This document shows positions 16,696 to 24,804 of a DNA stretch of 64,000 nucleotides, piece by piece. The first letter of the stretch is position 1. Each line of letters starts with the position of its first letter. The position numbers were made by a program, and so were the translations under genes. The DNA is from Planctomycetaceae bacterium (GTDB lineage Bacteria > Planctomycetota > Planctomycetia > Planctomycetales > Planctomycetaceae): contig JAGQQG010000025.1 of NCBI GenBank assembly GCA_020426325.1, positions 1 to 64,000 of the forward strand, given 5' to 3'. The notes beneath the pieces are model-generated. The model was given only the letters and a program-made list of their open reading frames with translations, ran no database searches and was not told the DNA's origin.

Positions 16696-18336
16696 ATGCG
16701 AACACAACTCGTTACTGTGGCGGTCTGGCTGACGACCGTCATCTCCGGGACCCATTGGCTTATGGGTGCAGACGGCTTTCACTCGGTTTCCTGTGAGGGG
16801 ACCTATGCCGGGCATCTCCAAGGGGTCTGTACCGACAACGACTCAGCCATCTATTGGAGCTTCACGACGCAACTGGTGAAGACTGATCGTGACGGTCACA
16901 TTCTCAAGCAGATCCCCGTCGGCAGTCATCATGGTGACGCGTGCTATTACAACGGTCGGGTCTACGTCGCGGTCAACTTCGGGAAGTTCAATGACCCCCA
17001 GGGCAATGCTGACTCGTGGGTGTATGTCTACAACGCTGACGACCTGTCGCTCATCGCCAAGCACGAGACGCAACAGGTCGTGCACGGAGCGGGAGGCATC
17101 GCGTATCACGCTGGCAAATTCCTTGTCGTCGGCGGCCTGCCGGATGGCGTGCAGGAGAACTACCTGTACGAGTTCGATCCCGAGTTCAACTTTGTCAAGA
17201 AGCACAACCTCAAAAGCGGTTGGACGCAGTTAGGGATTCAGACGGCCACGTTTGCTGACGGCCAGTGGTGGTTCGGATGTTACGGCACCCCGAAGATTCT
17301 CCTGGTGACCGATGAGAGCTTCGAGCACGTCCAACGCTACGAATTCGATTGCTCACTCGGCATCGTGCCGATCGATGAGGGACGATTCCTCATTGCCAGC
17401 GGAACGCGGACGAAAGAGGGACACACGGGCCGCCTGGAGATTGCCGTTCCTGATGAGAAACACGGACTCGTCGTCCAGCAGGACCCCAAAATCTCGTTCG
17501 ATCAGCAGGACGACCGGGTGCTGATCCGTCTCGGCGATGTGCAGATCGCTGAGTATGTCTTTCGTGATGAGAACACTCTGCGTCCCTACTTTCGTCACCT
17601 CTGCACACCTTCTGGCGTCCAGGTAACACGCACGCATCCTCCTGAGGAGGGATCGGAACTCAGCGATCATGCCACGATGCACCCCGGTCTGTGGATGGCC
17701 TTCGGCGACATCAGCGGTCACGACTTCTGGCGAAACAAGGCCCGCGTGCGAAACGACGGCATTGTCGACGAACTGACATCGAGCGACGGTCGCGGCTCGT
17801 TCACCGTGAACAATGCCTACGAAGCCGACGGCGAAACCGTGTGCCGGGAGAAATGCCATATCGAAATCGAGCAGGTCGAACACGGTTGGCTGCTGCGTTG
17901 GACATCAACATTTACGTCGGATCACGAGTTCGCCTTCGGTGACCAGGAAGAGATGGGCCTCGGCGTCCGCGTGGCGACTCCGCTGGCGGTCAAGAAGGGG
18001 GGCCGAATCATCAACAGTGATGGCTTGGTGGACGAAGAGCAGGTGTGGGGCAAGCAGGCTGACTGGTGCACTTACGGCGGCGAGATCGATGGCCACAACG
18101 TCAACCTCACGCTCATGCCTCACCCGGACAACTTCCGCCGCAGCTGGTTTCATGCCCGCGACTACGGACTGCTCCTCGCCAACCCCTTCGGCCGCAAAGC
18201 GTTCACCAAAGGCGAACCAAGCCGCGTGATCGTCAAGCCGGGCGAGTCACTCACATTGAGATTTGGAGTGCTGGTTTCCGAAGCTCAGCAGTCTCCTGAT
18301 GTATCGAGTATTTACCGAGAGTATGTTGGTGAGTGA
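16696..18336 (+). CDS. Exported fusion of a beta-propeller-like domain and a DUF6807 (PmoA-like) domain
   Basis: A 546-residue protein with a signal peptide (MRTQLVTVAVWLTTVISG, residues 1-18). Residues about 30-260 have repeated strand-turn patterns of a propeller (LVKTDRDGHILKQI, YVYNADDLSLIAKH, LYEFDPEFNFVKKH). From about residue 300 the sequence matches the DUF6807 family often annotated as PmoA (HATMHPGLWMAFGDISGHDF, then HPDNFRRSWFHARDYGLL). Despite that name, the family is unrelated in function to methane oxygenase. The open frame begins 390 bases upstream, but MMRTQ at 16693/16696 has GAGG just before it and starts the signal peptide. It heads a cluster of exported catabolic-looking proteins. 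Confidence 0.78.
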   Translation: MRTQLVTVAVWLTTVISGTHWLMGADGFHSVSCEGTYAGHLQGVCTDNDSAIYWSFTTQLVKTDRDGHILKQIPVGSHHGDACYYNGRVYVAVNFGKFNDPQGNADSWVYVYNADDLSLIAKHETQQVVHGAGGIAYHAGKFLVVGGLPDGVQENYLYEFDPEFNFVKKHNLKSGWTQLGIQTATFADGQWWFGCYGTPKILLVTDESFEHVQRYEFDCSLGIVPIDEGRFLIASGTRTKEGHTGRLEIAVPDEKHGLVVQQDPKISFDQQDDRVLIRLGDVQIAEYVFRDENTLRPYFRHLCTPSGVQVTRTHPPEEGSELSDHATMHPGLWMAFGDISGHDFWRNKARVRNDGIVDELTSSDGRGSFTVNNAYEADGETVCREKCHIEIEQVEHGWLLRWTSTFTSDHEFAFGDQEEMGLGVRVATPLAVKKGGRIINSDGLVDEEQVWGKQADWCTYGGEIDGHNVNLTLMPHPDNFRRSWFHARDYGLLLANPFGRKAFTKGEPSRVIVKPGESLTLRFGVLVSEAQQSPDVSSIYREYVGE

Positions 18337-18423
18337 ATCCTCTGGTGAGACGGCATGGAACCAGCGTTTTGATGCTGTGCAGAGGTCTCGACTGAACAAT
18401 GTCCTATTTTGATTGATTCTCAT

Positions 18424-20790
18424 ATGAAACTATTGATTGTTTCCTGCCTGCTGACTCGTGCTGTCATCGTAACGTCTCCCCAGCCGACGGCTTTGGAGCA
18501 ACAGGCGGTCAGGCTATTGCAGGATGAAGTTGAAGCTCGCACCACAATTCGCTGGAAGTCCTCATCGCAAAGGCCCGCAGAGAACGTGCCTGTGATTGTC
18601 ATTGGCACAGCCGAATCTTTACGGAAGGACAAAATCCTGCCTGCCGAGTTTCAGAACGATCAGAACTCCGCCGGTGCTCCGGAGGGGTATCGCATTCAGG
18701 TGGTGAACAAGAACAGAAAGACGCCCACGATCTATGTCATCGGCAATGACGGACGAGGCACGCTTTATGGCGTCGGTCGGCTGCTGAGAGAGTTGCGAAT
18801 GTCCGCGGGTGCGATCGAGCTGCCGTCCAATTTCAGTTTGCAGTCGGCACCCGTCGTCCCTCTGCGTGGACATCAACTTGGATATCGACCCAAGACCAAC
18901 TCGTACGATGGCTGGGACGTCGCCCAGTGGGAGCAGTACATCCGTGATCTTGTGGTGTTCGGCGCGAACGCAGTCGAACTGATCCCGCCACGATCGGATG
19001 ACGACGACGACAGTCCGCACTTTCCGCTCCCCCCGATGGAAATGATGATCGAGATGTCGCGGTTGCTCGATCAGTATGACGTCGATGTCTGGATCTGGTA
19101 TCCGGCGATGGATGAGGACTACGGTGACCCGAAGACGGTCGAGTTTGCACTCAAGGAATGGGGAGAGGTGTTTGAGAAATTGCCCCGTGTCGATGCGGTG
19201 TTCGTCCCCGGCGGCGACCCCGGACATACGCATCCGCGCCATCTCATGGACCTGTTGGAGAAACAGGCGGCCAACCTCAAGAAGTATCATCCGGAGGCTG
19301 AGATGTGGATGTCGCCGCAGAGTTTCACGCCCGAGTGGATGGATGTGTTCTACGGCATCGTCAATGACGAGCAGCCGGAGTGGCTGGCCGGCATCGTGTA
19401 TGGACCGCAACTCCGGGTGACGCTGCCCGAGTTTCGGTCACGGATTCCCAAGCAGTATCCGATCCGCCGATATCCTGACATCACACACAATCGGCAGGCG
19501 CAATACCCGGTGCCCAACTGGGACCTCGCGTATGCCGTCACGGAGGGACGTGAAACCGTCAACCCGCGACCGCGAGGTCAAGCGCACATCTTTCGCTTGC
19601 TCGATGAATACTCGGACGGCTTCCTCACGTATTCCGAAGGCTGCAAGGATGACGTGAACAAGGTGATCTGGAGCGGTCTCGGCTGGGACCCGGAAACGCC
19701 AGTGATCGACATCCTGCGGCAGTACAGCCGTTACTTCATCGGCGATGAGTACACTGACGACTTTGCACAAGCCCTCCTGGCCCTCGAAGCGAACTGGGAA
19801 GGTCCGCTGCTGGTCAACGATCGAGTGGACACGACGCTCGAACAAGTACAGGACATGGAACGCAGGGCATCACCGGAGTTGCTCAAGAACTGGCGATTTC
19901 AAATGGTGCTCTACCGGGCCTACTACGATGCCTACGTCCGCAGCCGTTTGCTCTACGAAACCGATCTCGAAGAGCGGGCGATGGACGTGCTCCGTACTGC
20001 AACCGATGGCAGTTCTCTCGCCGCTGTGGATCAGGCATCCGAGATGCTCGAACGGGCCGTCACAAGTCCTCCGTCACCCCAGTGGCGTGCTCACATTGTC
20101 GAGCTGGCTGATGCCCTGTTTGAAAGCATCAAGATGCAGCTCAGTGTCGAACGGCATCAGGCGATCGCTGTCGGAAGAGGAGCCAGTCTCGATACGATCG
20201 ACATGCCGCTGAACAATCGCCTCTGGCTGACCGACCGCTTTGCAGAGATTCGCAAGCTGGAGGATGAGTCATCACGGCTCAATGCGATCGAGACGATCGT
20301 CAACTGGAAGAACCCCGGACCGGGCGGCTTCTACGACGACCTCGGAAATCTCGGTCCGCAGCCGCGACTGATCAAAGGGACCGGATGGGAATCGGACCCG
20401 GCTTTTTTTGAGACAACCCTGATGGGCTCCAGCGTGCGTGCCTGGCTCAACTATGAACAATATCCCATCACGTGGTGGCGTCATGCGGAGACACTCCACG
20501 ACAGGCCTCTACAAATGCAGTACGTCGATCTCGATCCGACCGCGACCTATCGGTTGCGGGTGAGTTACGCTGGGGACATGCCCACCACGAAGATTCGACT
20601 CGTGGCTGACGACATCGAGATTCATCCCGAGATTGAAAAAGGCGAAGTGATTGAACTGCGGGAGTTCGACATCCCACAGGAGGCAGCCAGCGACGGACAT
20701 CTCACGCTCAGCTGGTACCGCGAGCGGGGACTCGGCGGAAACGGTCGCGGCGCTCAGGTGGCAGAGGTCTGGCTGATGAAAAAACCGTGA
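18424..20790 (+). CDS. Exported GH67/GH20-like glycoside-hydrolase-related protein
   Basis: A 788-residue protein with a signal peptide. Residues about 20-140 resemble the small N-terminal domain of alpha-glucuronidases and hexosaminidases (VPVIVIGTAES, then YRIQVVNKN, then GNDGRGTLYGVGRLLREL). A TIM-barrel-like region follows (about 145-450) with acidic segments such as DVWIWYPAMDEDYGD and a VFVPGGDPGHTHP segment. The C-terminal 350 residues are helical, then end in a beta domain. The catalytic pair cannot be assigned with confidence. The ATG at 18424 follows an in-frame TTG by 15 bases; the ribosome-binding site is weak. A role in breaking down a uronic-acid or amino-sugar polymer is inference from fold resemblance. 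Confidence 0.75.
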   Translation: MKLLIVSCLLTRAVIVTSPQPTALEQQAVRLLQDEVEARTTIRWKSSSQRPAENVPVIVIGTAESLRKDKILPAEFQNDQNSAGAPEGYRIQVVNKNRKTPTIYVIGNDGRGTLYGVGRLLRELRMSAGAIELPSNFSLQSAPVVPLRGHQLGYRPKTNSYDGWDVAQWEQYIRDLVVFGANAVELIPPRSDDDDDSPHFPLPPMEMMIEMSRLLDQYDVDVWIWYPAMDEDYGDPKTVEFALKEWGEVFEKLPRVDAVFVPGGDPGHTHPRHLMDLLEKQAANLKKYHPEAEMWMSPQSFTPEWMDVFYGIVNDEQPEWLAGIVYGPQLRVTLPEFRSRIPKQYPIRRYPDITHNRQAQYPVPNWDLAYAVTEGRETVNPRPRGQAHIFRLLDEYSDGFLTYSEGCKDDVNKVIWSGLGWDPETPVIDILRQYSRYFIGDEYTDDFAQALLALEANWEGPLLVNDRVDTTLEQVQDMERRASPELLKNWRFQMVLYRAYYDAYVRSRLLYETDLEERAMDVLRTATDGSSLAAVDQASEMLERAVTSPPSPQWRAHIVELADALFESIKMQLSVERHQAIAVGRGASLDTIDMPLNNRLWLTDRFAEIRKLEDESSRLNAIETIVNWKNPGPGGFYDDLGNLGPQPRLIKGTGWESDPAFFETTLMGSSVRAWLNYEQYPITWWRHAETLHDRPLQMQYVDLDPTATYRLRVSYAGDMPTTKIRLVADDIEIHPEIEKGEVIELREFDIPQEAASDGHLTLSWYRERGLGGNGRGAQVAEVWLMKKP

Positions 20791-20824
20791 TGCGGTGTCT
20801 GGTCTGCCACACGGTTCGGCAGCA

Positions 20825-20833
20825 TGCTATAAT
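20825..20833 (+). promoter_or_regulatory. Extended -10 promoter element upstream of the DUF1501 gene
   Basis: TGCTATAAT is a perfect extended -10 sequence (TGnTATAAT) about 25 bases before a strong ribosome-binding site. No good -35 is present, as is usual for extended -10 promoters. Confidence 0.55.
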
Positions 20834-20857
20834 TCAGGGCCAACCGGTGAGGGAGGC

Positions 20858-20935
20858 ATGACGAACCACTCGTCAAAGGTTGCCCATCCTCGCCCACTAC
20901 CCACCGAGCAAGACTGTCCAGCAGGATGTTCCTGA
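20858..20935 (+). CDS. Possible 25-residue leader ORF coupled to the DUF1501 gene
   Basis: The ATG at 20858 is preceded by GAGGGAGG (20849-20856), a stronger ribosome-binding sequence than the one at the following gene, though very close to the ATG. The 25-codon frame ends TGA 20933-20935, which overlaps the DUF1501 start ATG 20935-20937 (TGATG). The peptide is rich in proline and polar residues and has no known family. It could be a translational-coupling leader. The close spacing leaves doubt. Confidence 0.4.
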   Translation: MTNHSSKVAHPRPLPTEQDCPAGCS

Positions 20936-22263
20936 TGTTGCGATTCAATGGCTCCTCCCACCGATATTGCGACGGTCTCTCTCGACGATCGTTTCTGCAG
21001 GTCGGATCTCTGGCCGTCGGCGGTCTGTCTCTGCCTCAGTTGTTGAAGGCTGAACAGACTTCCGGGTCATCGCATAAATCGGTGATCATGGTCTATCTGT
21101 CCGGAGGCATCTCGCATCAGGACACGTTTGACCTCAAGCCGGATGCTCCCAATGAAGTCCGCGGCGAATTCTCGCCCATCGCATCTGCGGTTCCGGGCAT
21201 CGACATCTCGGAGAAGCTGCCGAAGATCGCTCAGGTGACAGACCGATGCAGCATCATTCGGTCGGTCGTTGGCCAGCGCGACGAGCACACGAGCTTCCAG
21301 AACCTCACCGGCTACCCGCAGAGTGTGGCCCTGCAGGACCATCGACCGAACTTCGGTTCCGTCGTTTCCAAAGTGCAGGGGCCGACCGATCCAGTCATCC
21401 CGCCATTCGTCGACCTGTTTCCGACGATGCAGCACCGTCCTTACAACAGCACGGGAGCCGGCTATCTGGGGAGTGCCTATCACCAGGTGCGAGCCGATGG
21501 CGAAGGCCTCGCGAACATGAGCCTGCGATTTATCGAACGGCCGCAATTCAACTCCCGGCAACAGCTTCTCGGACAGATCGACTCTTTCCGTCGCACGGTC
21601 GATGAGGCTGACTGTGTGGGCGATATGGACGAGAATTATCGCCGTGCATTCGAGGTGTTGACGTCCTCCAAACTCGTCGATGCGATGAACGTCGAAAAGG
21701 CTGACCCGAAGTTGCGGGAACGATACGGCAAGGGAGCCTCGAATCATCTGGGAGATGGTGCTCCTCTCTGGAATGACCAGTTGCTCATTGCCCGTCGGTT
21801 GGTCGAAGCAGGCGTCCGCGTCGTCACTGTAGCCTACGGCTTCTGGGACACGCACGGGAATAACTTCAATCAACTCAAAACGCATCTGCCGACGTTCGAC
21901 ACGGGCATCTCCGCACTGGTTGAGGACATTTATGCCCGGGGCCTCGACAAGGACGTCACGGTCGTCGTCTGGGGTGAGTTCGGGCGAACGCCGAAGATCA
22001 ACGACAAAGCCGGACGTGACCACTGGGCACCGGTTCAAGCCGCTCTGCTCGCCGGTGGAGGGATGAAAGTCGGACAGGTAATCGGCTCGACCGACAAGAC
22101 GGCTGCGTATGCAGAGGATCGCCCTGTCGACTATCGCGATGTCCTCGCGACCGTGTATCACAATCTGGGAATCGATATCCACCAGTTCATTCGCGACATC
22201 AACGACCGACCGGTCCCCATCATTCAGGAAGGGGCGCGGCCGATCCCGGAACTGATCGGGTAG
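20935..22263 (+). CDS. DUF1501 protein with Tat signal
   Basis: A 442-residue member of DUF1501, a family related to alkaline phosphatase/sulfatase folds and greatly expanded in planctomycetes. The N-terminus carries a Tat signal ([20 protein letters not shown]). Later family marks are MVYLSGGISHQDTFDLKPDA, FWDTHGNNFNQL and [14 protein letters not shown]...GRDHW. The start ATG 20935 overlaps a short leader frame; ATG 20926 is an alternative in the same frame. It is a close relative of the protein at 62499-63839. Function of the family is not established; its genes usually travel with exported catabolic genes. Confidence 0.88.
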   Translation: MLRFNGSSHRYCDGLSRRSFLQVGSLAVGGLSLPQLLKAEQTSGSSHKSVIMVYLSGGISHQDTFDLKPDAPNEVRGEFSPIASAVPGIDISEKLPKIAQVTDRCSIIRSVVGQRDEHTSFQNLTGYPQSVALQDHRPNFGSVVSKVQGPTDPVIPPFVDLFPTMQHRPYNSTGAGYLGSAYHQVRADGEGLANMSLRFIERPQFNSRQQLLGQIDSFRRTVDEADCVGDMDENYRRAFEVLTSSKLVDAMNVEKADPKLRERYGKGASNHLGDGAPLWNDQLLIARRLVEAGVRVVTVAYGFWDTHGNNFNQLKTHLPTFDTGISALVEDIYARGLDKDVTVVVWGEFGRTPKINDKAGRDHWAPVQAALLAGGGMKVGQVIGSTDKTAAYAEDRPVDYRDVLATVYHNLGIDIHQFIRDINDRPVPIIQEGARPIPELIG

Positions 22264-22307
22264 CGGGACGACTGCTGATCGGAAACCTGCGACACGAGAG
22301 ATTCAAG

Positions 22308-23690
22308 ATGTCTTTACTTCAGGTGCGGAGGTTTTCAGTGGTCGCAATCCGACGAGGTCTTATTATTGTTGCAGTCCTGTTGGCAGGACGCTGCTCGTTC
22401 GTCTCTGCTGAGGAAGGCTTTCGAGTTGGCTATGCGGAGCAGGATGTCACACCGCCTCCCGGCTTGCCGATGTGGGGATACGGTGCAAGGCACGCTCTGA
22501 CAGCTCAAGGGGCCATGCAACCGTTGATGGCTCGTGCCGTCGTGATCCAGGCGGGTGAGGACAAGCTGGCGATCGTCGGGACTGATCTGGGTCGCGGTCC
22601 GACTTCGCCGATGATGGAGCAGATTCGTGAAACACTCGCTGAGCAGGCGGGAATTAAGCATGTGCTGATCTCTGGCAGCCACTCGCATCATGGTCCGGTG
22701 ATTGAACTGACCGACCGGGTCGGGTTCGGGAAGGGAACTTTCGACAAGGCGGTCACGTATGCTCACGATCTGCCCAACCTGCTGATCAAGGTCATCCTCG
22801 CTGCGGATGAGGCAGCTGTGCCGGCAAAGCTGGGCATCTCTGACCGGACTGATCTCACGCTGAATCGTAACCGCCACTCGAAGCGGGAGCCAAAGGCCCG
22901 TGATCCAATGCTGGCCGTGATGCGATTCGATGACGAACAGGGTCACCCGATCGCGGTGATCGCCAACTTCGCAGCCCATCCCACGATGGAAGACGGCAAG
23001 GACCTGCGATACTCGCCCGATTATCCTGGTTACCTGTGTGCAAAAGTGAAGGATCATCTCGATGCCGGGTGCGTCTTCATGCAGGGGGCCGCAGGTGACA
23101 TGAGCGTCAGCCCGCCTGAAGGACATCGCAGCCCGCAGCAGTTCGGCGAACTCCTCGCAGACCACGTGCTCGAACTGACAGCCGGCACGGAGACCACCGT
23201 TCCGGAGAAGCCATCGATTGCCGGGAAAGTGGATTCGTTCGTCTTTCGATCCCGAATCAACTTTGACGATCCGTTGGTCATGCTGGCTTTCTCAGCGGCC
23301 TTTTTCCCGGAATTGGCAATGAACGCTATCGAGGAGTTCAAACAGGGCCTTCGAGCTGAGCTGAACACTGTCGTGCTGAACGGCAACGTGGCCCTCGTAG
23401 GCGCCTCGGGTGAGTTCTTCTGCAACCACGCCAATCGTCTGAAGGAACGATCTTACGTCGACCACACGTTGTTCTTCGGCTACTGCAATGGCCACAGCAT
23501 GTACTTCCCGACGATCGAAGCCGTTTCTGAAGGAGGCTATGGTGCTGACGCTCCGGTCTCGCCGGTCGAGATCGGAGCGGGCGAACAGATGATTAACACA
23601 GCTCTGATGAATCTCTACACACTGCTTGGGAAGATGGAACCATCAGCGACCTTCGGACCTAAGGCAGCCGAAGCGGGAGCCACTCCATGA
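22308..23690 (+). CDS. Exported neutral/alkaline ceramidase-like hydrolase
   Basis: A 460-residue protein with a signal peptide (hydrophobic core about 17-28). It has the pattern of neutral ceramidase N-terminal domains: FRVGYAEQDVTPPPGLPMWGYG at the mature start (conserved DVTPP), LISGSHSHHGP with the zinc-binding histidines near residue 125, NFAAHPT near 225, and MQGAAGDMSV near 262. The usual long C-terminal Ig-like domain is absent, as in many planctomycete members. It probably hydrolyses an amide or ester in an unidentified polymer or lipid; ceramide itself is not implied. The following gene starts within its stop (ATGA at 23687-23690). Confidence 0.82.
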   Translation: MSLLQVRRFSVVAIRRGLIIVAVLLAGRCSFVSAEEGFRVGYAEQDVTPPPGLPMWGYGARHALTAQGAMQPLMARAVVIQAGEDKLAIVGTDLGRGPTSPMMEQIRETLAEQAGIKHVLISGSHSHHGPVIELTDRVGFGKGTFDKAVTYAHDLPNLLIKVILAADEAAVPAKLGISDRTDLTLNRNRHSKREPKARDPMLAVMRFDDEQGHPIAVIANFAAHPTMEDGKDLRYSPDYPGYLCAKVKDHLDAGCVFMQGAAGDMSVSPPEGHRSPQQFGELLADHVLELTAGTETTVPEKPSIAGKVDSFVFRSRINFDDPLVMLAFSAAFFPELAMNAIEEFKQGLRAELNTVVLNGNVALVGASGEFFCNHANRLKERSYVDHTLFFGYCNGHSMYFPTIEAVSEGGYGADAPVSPVEIGAGEQMINTALMNLYTLLGKMEPSATFGPKAAEAGATP

Positions 23691-24697
23691 AACGACTTGG
23701 CTCACTCGTGGTGATGTTGCTGATGGCTGTGGACATGACGGCGGCTGCGGACGATGTCGAACCGCTGACGACGCTGGATAATCCAGCCATCGCTTACACG
23801 ACGGCAGAAGCGGGTTACGCGGTGCTCAATCAAGGGCCGGTGACGGCGGTCATCGTCGACAACCGGGCCGTTGATAACGAAGTGTTACCGGACCATCGGG
23901 CCGGATACAGCGGGGTCGCTTCGCTCACACATGCCGAGCAACCGCAGAATCTGTTTGTCCCCACCTATGCCGGGTTGAATTTCGAGCACATTCATGACGG
24001 CACAAACGAGCCTCGCGACATCCTGTTTGAGCCGCGAAGGGCTCCGATGGAACTGCGAGTCATCAACGACCGGACCGTGGAACTGTATCAGCCGCCAACT
24101 CCTCACTGGAAGTTGGAGAGTGCTCTGCGATATGAGTTGCTCGACGACGGAACAAGCGAGCTGACCTTCGAATGCATCCCTCGTGAGCGTACGTTTGCTC
24201 ATGACTACATCGGCCTGTTCTGGGCCAGTTACATCCATCAACCGGACTCGCTCGACATCCATTTTCGGGGACATGACGACGGCAAGCAGCAGCCTGCGCG
24301 ATGGATCCGAGGCGTCACGCCTGCACACGGCGTGTTCTCAACGCACTTGTCCCCCGATGATGGTCGTCAGTTCGTTCACGATGACGACTTTGACCTGACG
24401 CTGGTGTTCAATCGGTCGAAGTCCCGATATGACGTGCCGTGGTATTTCGGAGTGAGTCACGGGATGGCATTCGTTCAGATGTTCCGTCCGCAGGATCAGG
24501 TGCGGCTGTCGCAGTCACCTTCAGGCGGAGGCGAGGGCAACCCGGCGTGGGACTTTCAATTTCTTATTCCGGACTACGAAGTCGGCCAGCGATATCAGCT
24601 CGTCATGCGGGCCATGTACGTTCTCTATGAGTCAGCTGAGCAGGTCGAGCGAGTCTCCCGACCGCACCGAACAGCCTTGGGGCAGAATGTTCCCTGA
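23687..24697 (+). CDS. Exported protein of unknown function coupled to the ceramidase-like gene
   Basis: A 336-residue protein with a clear signal peptide (MKRLGSLVVMLLMAVDMTAA). The mature part is rich in predicted beta strands, with aromatic and histidine-rich segments (LFWASYIHQPDSLDIHFRGH, WYFGVSHGMAFVQMFRP). It looks like an exported beta-sandwich or mutarotase-like domain, but I do not recognise the family. The four-base overlap with the ceramidase-like gene means co-translation and probably shared function. It is followed by a nested hairpin at 24729-24774. Confidence 0.75.
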   Translation: MKRLGSLVVMLLMAVDMTAAADDVEPLTTLDNPAIAYTTAEAGYAVLNQGPVTAVIVDNRAVDNEVLPDHRAGYSGVASLTHAEQPQNLFVPTYAGLNFEHIHDGTNEPRDILFEPRRAPMELRVINDRTVELYQPPTPHWKLESALRYELLDDGTSELTFECIPRERTFAHDYIGLFWASYIHQPDSLDIHFRGHDDGKQQPARWIRGVTPAHGVFSTHLSPDDGRQFVHDDDFDLTLVFNRSKSRYDVPWYFGVSHGMAFVQMFRPQDQVRLSQSPSGGGEGNPAWDFQFLIPDYEVGQRYQLVMRAMYVLYESAEQVERVSRPHRTALGQNVP

Positions 24698-24728
24698 ACT
24701 GGTTTCCAATCTCTTCGTAGCTGGATTC

Positions 24729-24774
24729 GCCAGAATTCAGACGTGTGAACGTCTTCTATTCTCTGAACTCTGGC
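24729..24774. repeat. Two-level hairpin before the dimethylformamidase-like gene
   Basis: An outer 13-bp stem with one mismatch (GCCAGAATTCAGA 24729-24741 with TCTGAACTCTGGC 24762-24774) overlaps an inner 6-bp hairpin AGACGT-GTGA-ACGTCT (24739-24754). It lies 32 bases past the preceding stop and 31 bases before the next start. No T-tract follows, so an RNA-processing or attenuation role is as likely as termination. Confidence 0.4.
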
Positions 24775-24804
24775 GAGTTCATCTATGTCCAAAAAGGGTG
24801 TTGA

